Source: Bacteroidota bacterium (GTDB lineage: Bacteria > Bacteroidota > Bacteroidia > Chitinophagales > Chitinophagaceae). Taken from it: a stretch of DNA of 64,000 nt. How positions within the stretch are numbered: the first letter of the stretch is position 1; each line of letters opens with the position of its first letter. Below are positions 1 through 7,689 of this stretch, in pieces. The translations under genes were made by a program, and so were the position numbers. The stretch lies in contig VBAR01000001.1 in NCBI GenBank assembly GCA_005882315.1, positions 817,736 through 881,735 on the forward strand, written 5' to 3'. The notes below the pieces were generated by a model. It was not told the origin of the DNA and ran no database searches. It saw only the letters and a program-made list of their open reading frames with translations.

Positions 1-94
1 ATTAAGGACTGAAATAAAAACCGGTATGGATTTCTTGTTATACCATTTTTATATCCTGATGATATTAATTTAGTAGCTGATAAAAAATAACATT
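1..94. other. left-edge non-coding stretch
   Basis: A short A+T-rich stretch before the first gene. One frame stays open from base 2 to about base 72 and could be the tail of a gene beginning left of the window, but it is too short and unremarkable to call. No terminator or clear promoter is visible. Confidence 0.3.
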
Positions 95-2635
95 ATGGCA
101 AAACTGGCGAAACAGTCTAAAAGAAAGCACTTACCCGATTTTTTAATGTGTCTTTCATTTTGTCTTCTTTTAATTAAAACAGATGCGCAAAATGTTTTTA
201 GCTTCTCTTCTCCTACCGATTTTCCTGCGGAAGCAGCTGCCGATCTGAAATACCTGCTGCAAAAATCCTCGGGTCAAAACTGGGAATTGGTGAGTGGCCA
301 AAATATTCAGCGAGGATTTATACTTTCAGTTTCAACCACCGGTTCTTTTAAAACCGGGGAAAGCTGTATCATCACCGGTAACGGAAAAGACCTGCTGCAA
401 TTTCAATCTCCCACTATTAATGGTTTGATCTTTGGAGTTTACCGTCATCTTAGGGATCTCGGTTTTAAATTTTACCTGCCCGATGAGATCTATACTATCA
501 TCCCCACTGGTACAAACCTATTTGTCAAACAAACAAAAACAGTCACTCCCCATCTTCGTATCCGCGAATTTTTTGGAACCGGTGGTTTTGGTAGCGGCAA
601 AACAGATATCGACCGTTCCGTACAAAGAGATTGGCAAATCTGGAAATGGCGTAATGGCTTTGGATCTGAATTCCCATTGGCTGGTCATGTCGGCGAAACG
701 TTTAACTTAAACAATGCTGCCACTCTTGAAAAAAATCCCGGCTGGACTGCTACTCCCATTAAACAAAACGGACAGGTAAGTATAAATACCAAACTGAATT
801 ATTTTAATGCAGCCGCTGTTGATTTTTTTACAAACTGGACGATAAAAAAATTCACAGATAAAAACTATAAACTGCAACCGGCTTTTATCCGCGATATGGT
901 ATCGGTAGAGCCTGCAGATGGCGGTGATTATATGACTGGAACCGCAACCGTAAACGGTGTAAAACTAAATACCGTAAGCGACCAGGTTTTTTATGCCGCC
1001 AATATTGCTGCAGAAAAACTGGAAAAAAAATTTCCAAATAATCCCGGTATTGGCGTGAACCTATATGCTTATAGCCAGCATGCAGATGTGCCTTCCTTTC
1101 CTTTGCACCCGCGGGTTTTTGTTCAGATCATTCCTTACCAATTTCAAAACATTGCTTTTGGCCCTGCTTTCATCAAACGATGGTCAGAGAAAGCAAAGCG
1201 TTTTGGATTGTACGATTATTATAAATATCCCGATAGCCATAATGACCAGCCGTCAGGCTATACACTTGATGAACTGATGGCCCGTGCCCTGCATGCCGCA
1301 AAAGCAGGTTCGGAAGGCACTACGTATGAAACTTCGTATTCAAAATTTTCTACAGCTGTTCAACTCTGGGTGCTGGTTCGCTATATGGCCGACAGTAACA
1401 GTAAATGGGAATTACAGTACAACAAACTGATCACTGATTTATATGGCGGCGCTGCAGCACCTGTAAAAAAGCTATTTGATCTATTTTATCGCCAGTCACA
1501 GTTCAACGCCGGGCAACTGAAAACATCAATTAACCTGGTGAATGAAGCCGATCGGTTGAATAAAGATGCCCTGGTAAAAAAACGAATTGATGAACTAAAA
1601 CTTTATCTCACTTATGTCAGTCTTTACCAGGAATCGCAAAACTTGAAAAACGGAACACTCGAACAACGTACGATGCCGGTATTTAAAATGGCCTGGACAC
1701 TTTACGAGAAAAAGATCATTCATAGTTACCGCATCATGCAGCTGGTATCTTATGGTTTTCTAAATACGCCGGGAGCCAATGCGGCAGCTACTCAGCGTCA
1801 CCAACAATTGCACTTGCTTACTTTTCCTGAAACAGATGAGGCAAAAGCACTGTGGCGTGAACCGGTTTCTGTATCACAGTATTCAGAAAAGGAACTCAAC
1901 GCCATGTTTACATCCATAGAAAAAAATATAGCCGGACATAGCGAAACTTCTATAAGCAATGCTGAACCTTCTATTATACTCAATAGCATTAAACAAAGTT
2001 TTAAACCGGCACAACAATTACACGTACAAGGTGATAATTATGCAAGAGGCTATTTTACCATTTATTCAGAAAAACAAACGACACTTACTGTTAACTATGA
2101 ATTAAGTGGTGGTAATGCTGAACCTTCTGCTACAGTGTCGGGTACTAATGTTGATTACTCAAATGTTCTCGATAAAAAAATAACAGGCAAGACCGGAAGC
2201 TTCACTATTTCACTTTCACCCGGACAGTCCTACTACTTTATAAATGCTGCTGATAAAACAACCTACCGGATGAAAATAGATCTAAATGGCGCCTGGTTAT
2301 TTTACGAACCTGCCCCTAGAGGCATAATGGCTTTTATTAATAAGACCGGGAAGTTCAGCTATGAGCCTGATGCTTATCCCTGCTACTTTTATGTACCTCA
2401 AAACACGACCGAAGTAAAATTCAAGGTGCAGGTAAATGCCCTGGCAATATATTCCCCGGATGGCCGCAAGGTGAATACCACTTTACTTGAAAAACAAGAT
2501 GGTGGTTTTGAGATACGCAGCTTTAAGGTTGATCCAGGTGAACAAGGTAAGATCTGGAAAGCTGTTGTCTCTGGTAATTACAATTATCAAATGCTAAATA
2601 TTCCGGATCGCTGGTTTTTACTGCAACCTAAATAA
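95..2635 (+). CDS. large secreted protein, DUF4838/alpha-glucuronidase-like
   Basis: An 846-residue protein with a hydrophobic N-terminal signal segment (about residues 14-32, ending near TDAQ). Residues about 38-145 resemble the small alpha/beta domain that precedes the catalytic barrel in GH67/GH20-type enzymes, including a segment GLIFGVYRHLRDLGFKFY followed by a Pro. The middle part is rich in aromatic and Trp residues, as in the DUF4838 group. The C-terminal about 200 residues look like beta-rich domains. This suggests a periplasmic or surface protein acting on, or binding, an acidic polysaccharide. No catalytic residues could be assigned. It converges on the exopolysaccharide locus with only 24 bp between stop codons, so a role in polymer turnover is possible but unproven. 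Confidence 0.5.
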   Translation: MAKLAKQSKRKHLPDFLMCLSFCLLLIKTDAQNVFSFSSPTDFPAEAAADLKYLLQKSSGQNWELVSGQNIQRGFILSVSTTGSFKTGESCIITGNGKDLLQFQSPTINGLIFGVYRHLRDLGFKFYLPDEIYTIIPTGTNLFVKQTKTVTPHLRIREFFGTGGFGSGKTDIDRSVQRDWQIWKWRNGFGSEFPLAGHVGETFNLNNAATLEKNPGWTATPIKQNGQVSINTKLNYFNAAAVDFFTNWTIKKFTDKNYKLQPAFIRDMVSVEPADGGDYMTGTATVNGVKLNTVSDQVFYAANIAAEKLEKKFPNNPGIGVNLYAYSQHADVPSFPLHPRVFVQIIPYQFQNIAFGPAFIKRWSEKAKRFGLYDYYKYPDSHNDQPSGYTLDELMARALHAAKAGSEGTTYETSYSKFSTAVQLWVLVRYMADSNSKWELQYNKLITDLYGGAAAPVKKLFDLFYRQSQFNAGQLKTSINLVNEADRLNKDALVKKRIDELKLYLTYVSLYQESQNLKNGTLEQRTMPVFKMAWTLYEKKIIHSYRIMQLVSYGFLNTPGANAAATQRHQQLHLLTFPETDEAKALWREPVSVSQYSEKELNAMFTSIEKNIAGHSETSISNAEPSIILNSIKQSFKPAQQLHVQGDNYARGYFTIYSEKQTTLTVNYELSGGNAEPSATVSGTNVDYSNVLDKKITGKTGSFTISLSPGQSYYFINAADKTTYRMKIDLNGAWLFYEPAPRGIMAFINKTGKFSYEPDAYPCYFYVPQNTTEVKFKVQVNALAIYSPDGRKVNTTLLEKQDGGFEIRSFKVDPGEQGKIWKAVVSGNYNYQMLNIPDRWFLLQPK

Positions 2636-2659
2636 TAAATGCAAGTGATCCCGGAATAA

Positions 2660-3526
2660 TTATTTACCCTTTAAAATTTTTTGCAGGTAACTGCCATACC
2701 CGCTTTTGGCAAGCTTATCTGCGTGTTCCATCAATTTTTCATCACTGATATAGCCTTTGCGCCAGGCCACTTCTTCTATGCAGCCGATCTTTGTGCCCTG
2801 TCTTTTTTCTATTACTCTTACAAATTCACTTGCATCGCTGAGTGAATCAAATGTACCTGTATCAAGCCATGCAGTTCCCTTATCCAGCACAGCTACTTTT
2901 AATTTATCCCTACGCAGGTATTCTTTATTTATATCTGTTATCTCGTACTCACCTCTTACAGAAGGTTGCAGATCCTTAGCAATACCCACCACCTCATTAT
3001 CATAAAAATATAAACCAGGTACAGCGTAGATTGATTTAGGTTTTGCCGGTTTTTCTTCGATGGAAACAGCTTTCATCTGAGAATCAAACTCTACCACACC
3101 ATAGCGTTCAGGGTCGCTTACCTGGTAAGCAAATACATAACCTCCTTCAAGGTTGGATAGTGATTGTAGTTGCTTATCTAATCCTGTTCCGTAGAAAATA
3201 TTATCGCCAAGTATCAATGCAACTTTATCATTCCCGATAAACGAAGCTCCGATCACAAAGGCCTGCGCCAGTCCATTGGGAATTTCCTGTATTGCATATT
3301 CAAAATGACATCCCAACTCACTGCCATCGCCCAATAATCTTATAAAGGAAGCATTGTCTTCGGGTGTGGTAATGATCAATACATCTTTTATTCCCGCCAT
3401 CATTAGAACCGACAGGGGGTAATAGATCATCGGTTTGTCATAAATGGGCATCAGCTGTTTAGAAATAGCTTTTGTGATCGGGTATAACCGTGTACCGCTT
3501 CCGCCTGCCAGTATTATTCCTTTCAT
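2660..3526 (-). CDS. rfbA: glucose-1-phosphate thymidylyltransferase
   Basis: A 288-residue enzyme joining dTTP and glucose-1-phosphate to make dTDP-glucose, the first step of dTDP-deoxysugar synthesis. The N-terminus carries the nucleotidyltransferase signature [17 protein letters not shown] (residues about 8-24). Further in are GDNIFYG and an EEKP motif, all typical of RmlA. Length matches the family. It is the last gene of the minus-strand polysaccharide operon, and rfbB lies about 2.1 kb upstream in the same direction. Its first 40 codons are duplicated at 4661-4780, on the far side of the acyltransferase gene. rfbC and rfbD are absent, so the end product made here is dTDP-glucose or, with RfbB, its 4-keto-6-deoxy derivative. 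Confidence 0.95.
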   Translation of the reverse strand: MKGIILAGGSGTRLYPITKAISKQLMPIYDKPMIYYPLSVLMMAGIKDVLIITTPEDNASFIRLLGDGSELGCHFEYAIQEIPNGLAQAFVIGASFIGNDKVALILGDNIFYGTGLDKQLQSLSNLEGGYVFAYQVSDPERYGVVEFDSQMKAVSIEEKPAKPKSIYAVPGLYFYDNEVVGIAKDLQPSVRGEYEITDINKEYLRRDKLKVAVLDKGTAWLDTGTFDSLSDASEFVRVIEKRQGTKIGCIEEVAWRKGYISDEKLMEHADKLAKSGYGSYLQKILKGK

Positions 3527-3560
3527 TGATAAGTCACTATTAATTTAAAAAAACGCACTG

Positions 3561-4640
3561 TTACATGGAGCTTTTTACAGGGCTAAATGAATACTTGAGA
3601 GAAAGAAATCTTTTTTCCAAAAAGGTAAAAGAAAGATATGCGATCCCAATAGTAAAAAGCGGAATAAAAGCATAAATAAAAATACTTTTAAGCACGTCAT
3701 CAGTATCCTTAAGGAAATGCTGCATTGTCCTGGCTGTCAGAAAAATTACCAACGGATGATAAACATAAATGCCATATGAAATTTTCCCCAAAAAATTGAA
3801 GACTGGTTTTTCCAGATCTATGATTGTACCGGCGTTTGCGCATACATTCACTATTAACACTACTGCAATACAGGCTACAATTTCATTATCAATAACAGAA
3901 GCAATATGAAACCGGTTAAATGCCATGAATATAAGCGAAAGCCATGCAATTGTTTGGACAATTTTATTAAAACACACCTTAAAGAAATAGACTTCATTCC
4001 TGGAATAAAAAACTGCTGCTATCGCCCCAATAGCCATACAATCAAACCGTGTAACGTCAAGTACCAGATAAGGCCATTGAATACCTGTTTGCTTGTCCAG
4101 TAATCTCATACCAATTTTTAAAAGGGCAAAAACAGCAACAAATATTAAAAGAAATCTTAGGAGCTTTTCTGAACGCTTAACTATCCACGGCCAAAAAAGA
4201 TAAAATTGCTCTTCGACACCTAATGACCAATAGTGTCCAAGTAAGGCTAACGAAAAATTGAATATAAAAGGAACATTGGCGCCTAAAAAAATATAGTACG
4301 CAATACTACCGGGCAAAGTTTCAGGCATACAAAAAAATAAAACTACCACAACAATAAGCAGGTAAAAAAAATAAAGTGGCCATATTCTTAAAATCCTACG
4401 CAGGTAAAAAGCTTTGATTTTTATATCGCCAAATTTTTCTTTCTCACGAATCAAAAGATATGTAATCAAAAAGCCACTCAAAGCAAAAAATATAGTAACT
4501 CCAAACGCCGCCAAATCATTGGTAAAAGATTTTTTAAACCCAAAAAGTTTAAGAGACAAACTTATATGAGAAAAAACCACCGCAAGTGCGGCGATGGCTC
4601 TAATACCGTTCAATCCTCTTAAATGGATATTGCTACTCAT
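3561..4640 (-). CDS. membrane acyltransferase, acyltransferase family 3
   Basis: A 359-residue polytopic membrane protein. The N-terminus has [17 protein letters not shown], the family 3 (OafA/NolL-like) signature with the conserved His. It is followed by [21 protein letters not shown] and a later [18 protein letters not shown], both hallmarks of this family. About ten hydrophobic segments are visible. Members transfer acetyl or other acyl groups to sugars of exopolysaccharide or O-antigen in the inner membrane. It sits between rfbA and a copy of the rfbA 5' end, so this gene appears to have arrived with, or been bracketed by, a duplication. Acyl donor and acceptor cannot be told from sequence. 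Confidence 0.9.
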   Translation of the reverse strand: MSSNIHLRGLNGIRAIAALAVVFSHISLSLKLFGFKKSFTNDLAAFGVTIFFALSGFLITYLLIREKEKFGDIKIKAFYLRRILRIWPLYFFYLLIVVVVLFFCMPETLPGSIAYYIFLGANVPFIFNFSLALLGHYWSLGVEEQFYLFWPWIVKRSEKLLRFLLIFVAVFALLKIGMRLLDKQTGIQWPYLVLDVTRFDCMAIGAIAAVFYSRNEVYFFKVCFNKIVQTIAWLSLIFMAFNRFHIASVIDNEIVACIAVVLIVNVCANAGTIIDLEKPVFNFLGKISYGIYVYHPLVIFLTARTMQHFLKDTDDVLKSIFIYAFIPLFTIGIAYLSFTFLEKRFLSLKYSFSPVKSSM

Positions 4641-4660
4641 GCTTTATTTACGTCATATTG

Positions 4661-4780
4661 AAACCGACAGGGGTAATAGATCATCCGTTTATCATAAATG
4701 GGCATCAGCTGTTTCGAAATAGCTTTTGTGATCGGGTATAACCGGGTACCGCTTCCGCCCGCCAGTATTATTCCTTTCAT
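4661..4780 (-). pseudogene. duplicated 5' fragment of rfbA, frameshifted
   Basis: Reading from 4780 leftward gives [19 protein letters not shown] and on to IYDK-MIYYP, nearly identical to the first 38 codons of rfbA at 3526. Similarity at DNA level runs to the GGTT corresponding to 3407, with only a handful of substitutions. The fragment has CCCC where rfbA has CCCCC, so the frame shifts and soon stops at the edge of the acyltransferase start. It cannot encode a working enzyme. It is most simply the 5' stub of an older rfbA copy left when the acyltransferase segment was gained. Confidence 0.92.
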
Positions 4781-4795
4781 TGAAATAATTATTTT

Positions 4796-5655
4796 TTAAT
4801 GAGTCTTTTTTTTAAGCCAGACAGTTAGTTGCATTCCTGTATGGGTCCACTGCATTATTTTTTTTAATGGCCAGTGTAAAAATTTTGGGAAATGGTAGAT
4901 CTCACAAACATAATATTGATGAAATAAAATTGTATATCCCAATTTTTTTGAAAGTTCCACAAACGAATTATAGCCAAACTCATAAAGATGAAAGGGAGAA
5001 TGCATAGGACTCAGATTTGTTACATAGTTAGTTCCTGTTAAACGATAATAAGTATTAAGAATTTTTGCGATCAGGTGTTTTCCAGGCATGCAGCAGGATG
5101 ATAAAGATGTTCGAAAACAGCCCCAAATGTGATAAAGTCAAATGTAGAAGACTCATAGTCTGCATTCTCAATTTGTCCAAATTGCAGTTTCTCCGCTGGT
5201 ATGCCCATTTTTGATATAGCCCTTTCATAAAAGGGTTGAGAGGGTTCCAATCCATAAGCATCAAATCCTGCATGTTTTAAAGAAAGCATACATTTTCCAA
5301 TTCCGGCGCCAATATCCAATGCCTTCATACCCGGTTCGATCTTTTTTATTTGTTTTAATGTATTTATTTCAAATAAAAAATAATCCGGTGTCCATTTAAA
5401 ATATTCGGGGATCCAATAGTTTTCAGGAGGCATTCCATAGTGATCTTGAATATCAAAAGGAACTGGTTGTGGACTTGAATATATCAATTGACAGGAAGTG
5501 CATTTCTTAACTGAAACTGATATTCCTGTTTTCCTCCTGGGTCTGAGCCCCTGTGAACGATTAAGACGCTGCCCCATAACTCTATGCCTTCCTGTAGGAT
5601 CTCCGCACATCTCGCAATTAGCAATTTCCTCAAACGAGTACCTTTTTATACTCAT
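4796..5655 (-). pseudogene. class I SAM methyltransferase broken by internal deletion/frameshift
   Basis: The first part (5071-5655, 194 residues) has Cys pairs C14/C17 and C52/C55, which look like a zinc ribbon. The SAM-binding motif ALDIGAGIGK (about residues 112-121) and FEHLYHPAACLE follow. The frame then ends. The rest of the fold continues in another frame from about 5089 (KHLIAKILNTYYRLTGTNYV, then MHSPFHLYEFG) to the stop at 4796. About 20 residues expected between CLE and KHLIAK in such methyltransferases are missing, and the deletion is not a multiple of three. The product would be truncated just after motif post-I, so it is probably inactive. It lies 10 bp downstream of rfbB and would have methylated a sugar in the polysaccharide pathway. 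A sequencing or assembly error is a less likely alternative. Confidence 0.8.
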
Positions 5656-5665
5656 AAATTAATAG

Positions 5666-6718
5666 TTAGTGGGAATATTGCTTTTCATAATACTGCATAT
5701 AATCTCCGTTTGTTACATGCTTAAGCCATTCTGTATTTTGTAAATACCAGTCAATTGTTTGTGATAATCCTTCTTCGAAAGTAACTGAGGGTTTCCAGCC
5801 TAATTCCTTATTTATTTTTGATGCATCAATTGCATATCGCCTGTCATGGCCCTGCCTGTCTTTTACATAAGTGATCAATTGATCGCTGGTCCCGGGTGCA
5901 TTCCCCATTTTTTCATCCATAAGTTTGCAAAGCAATTTTACCAGGTCAATATTTTTCCATTCATTAAATCCGCCGATCCCATAAGTATCTCCTGTTTTTC
6001 CTTTGTGAAAAACCAGGTCAATTGCTGTTGCATGATCTTTTACAAACAACCAGTCCCTTGTAAAAAGCCCATCACCATAAACCGGTAAGGGTTTCTTATT
6101 AATGATATTATTGATAAAAAGTGGGATCAGCTTTTCGGGAAAATGATTAGGCCCGTAATTATTGGAACAGTTGGTGACGATCGCCGGCAAACCATAAGTA
6201 TCATGATAAGCTCTTACAAAATGATCACTGGATGCTTTAGAAGCACTGTATGGTGAATGCGGATCGTATCTTGTTTCTTCTGTAAAAAATCCTGTTTCTC
6301 CCAATGCACCAAATACTTCATCAGTGGATACATGATGAAAACGCTTGCCTTCCATATTGTCTTTCCAAAAGTGTTTTGCTGTATTCAACAGGTTTACTGT
6401 ACCGATCACATTGGTGTACACAAAATCAAGCGGCGAAACAATGGAACGATCTACATGGCTTTCTGCAGCAAGATGTATGATACCATCCGGCTGATAGCGT
6501 ACAAAGACCCGCTCCAGCTGGTCAGTATCCAGGATATTTGCTTTCTCAAAAAGATAGTTGGGCTCTTTATCAATATCCCGCAGATTTTCGAGATTGCCTG
6601 CATAGGTCAGTGCATCAAGATTAATTATTCTGTAATCCGGGTATTTTTTTACAAATAATCGGGCCACATGCGAACCGATAAAACCTGCACCACCGGTTAT
6701 TATAATTGTTCTGCTCAT
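5666..6718 (-). CDS. rfbB: dTDP-glucose 4,6-dehydratase
   Basis: A 350-residue short-chain dehydrogenase family enzyme that converts dTDP-glucose to dTDP-4-keto-6-deoxyglucose. It has the Rossmann motif TGGAGFIGS (residues 8-16), the catalytic HVSTDEVFG (Asp133-Glu134) and the YSASK pair (Tyr157, Lys161). The ATG at 6718 is chosen over an upstream ATG at 6745: it gives the usual N-terminus MSRTIIITGG and overlaps the stop of the upstream epimerase as ATGA, a sign of translational coupling. It works with rfbA. The genes for the next two dTDP-rhamnose steps are not in the window. Confidence 0.95.
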   Translation of the reverse strand: MSRTIIITGGAGFIGSHVARLFVKKYPDYRIINLDALTYAGNLENLRDIDKEPNYLFEKANILDTDQLERVFVRYQPDGIIHLAAESHVDRSIVSPLDFVYTNVIGTVNLLNTAKHFWKDNMEGKRFHHVSTDEVFGALGETGFFTEETRYDPHSPYSASKASSDHFVRAYHDTYGLPAIVTNCSNNYGPNHFPEKLIPLFINNIINKKPLPVYGDGLFTRDWLFVKDHATAIDLVFHKGKTGDTYGIGGFNEWKNIDLVKLLCKLMDEKMGNAPGTSDQLITYVKDRQGHDRRYAIDASKINKELGWKPSVTFEEGLSQTIDWYLQNTEWLKHVTNGDYMQYYEKQYSH

Positions 6719-7674
6719 TTTTTCTTTGATTGCCCTTTGTACCAATTATAAGTTATTGCCAGGCCTTCTCCTACTGAAACAACAGGACGGTAATCCAATA
6801 ATTGCTGAGCCTTTGTTATATCTGCAAGACTATGTTTAACGTCTCCCTTTCTTTCAGAACCGAATATAGGTTGAATGCTTACGCCTGCTTCCTTCTGCAG
6901 CTGGTTGAATAATTCAAGCAGCGATGTCTGCACTCCGCAAGCAATATTATAAACCTGGTTCACAGCATTTTTGTTTTCTGTAAAAAGTGAAAGCAGGTTT
7001 GCCTGGACAGCATTTTCTACAAAGGTAAAATCACGGCTATGTGTTCCATCGCCATTCATCGTTGGCGGTTTATTATTTAAAATGGCTTCTGCAAACAATG
7101 GGATAACGGCCGCATAAGGTCCTTTGGGATTTTGCTTCGGTCCGAAAATATTAAAGTAGCGAAGCCCGATAAATTCAGTGCCATATAGCTCGCCAAATAC
7201 TTTTGCATACAATTCATTAACCAGTTTTGTAACGGCATAAGGTGATAGCGGCTTCCCGATCTTATCCTCCTGTTTAGGCAAACCCGGGTGATCGCCATAG
7301 GTAGATGAGCTGGCAGCATACACCACACGTTTGATTCTTTTTTCTTTTGCTGCCAGAAAAATATTTAGTGTGCCGGTGATATTTACATCATTGGTAGTGA
7401 GCGGATCATTGATTGACCGGGGCACTGAACCCAAAGCAGCCTGGTGTGTAATAAGATCAATACCATCACAGGCTTTTATGCAGGCTGCGGAATTTCTGAT
7501 ATCGGCTTCAATAAAACTGAAACGTGGATTAGTAGTAAATTCTTTTAAATTTTCCATTGATCCTGTGCTTAAATTATCAAGCACTCTTACTTCGTTTATC
7601 TTCTCATCCTTTAGCAATGTACCCACGATGTTGGAGCCGATAAATCCTGCCCCGCCTGTTACCAGAATTTTCAT
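6715..7674 (-). CDS. NAD-dependent UDP-sugar epimerase (WbpP/Gne/TviC-like)
   Basis: A 319-residue extended short-chain dehydrogenase. GGAGFIGSN (residues 7-15) binds NAD, SSSTYGD (about 122-128) and Tyr146/Lys150 (YAVTK) form the catalytic site, and YFNIFGPKQNPKG is typical of UDP-GlcNAc/GlcNAcA 4-epimerases such as WbpP and TviC. It probably supplies a GalNAc- or galactose-type precursor for the polymer. The C-terminal SVGEGLAITYNWY is also family-like. It starts 15 bp after the Wzc-like gene and overlaps rfbB by four bases. The exact substrate (UDP-Glc versus UDP-GlcNAc) cannot be fixed by eye. Confidence 0.85.
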   Translation of the reverse strand: MKILVTGGAGFIGSNIVGTLLKDEKINEVRVLDNLSTGSMENLKEFTTNPRFSFIEADIRNSAACIKACDGIDLITHQAALGSVPRSINDPLTTNDVNITGTLNIFLAAKEKRIKRVVYAASSSTYGDHPGLPKQEDKIGKPLSPYAVTKLVNELYAKVFGELYGTEFIGLRYFNIFGPKQNPKGPYAAVIPLFAEAILNNKPPTMNGDGTHSRDFTFVENAVQANLLSLFTENKNAVNQVYNIACGVQTSLLELFNQLQKEAGVSIQPIFGSERKGDVKHSLADITKAQQLLDYRPVVSVGEGLAITYNWYKGQSKKK

Positions 7675-7689
7675 AAGATCAGAAGCTGC

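Noticed and set aside
4796-5089. A separate small gene in this frame
   Set aside because: The sequence continues the methyltransferase fold begun at 5655; it is the second half of a broken gene, not an independent one.
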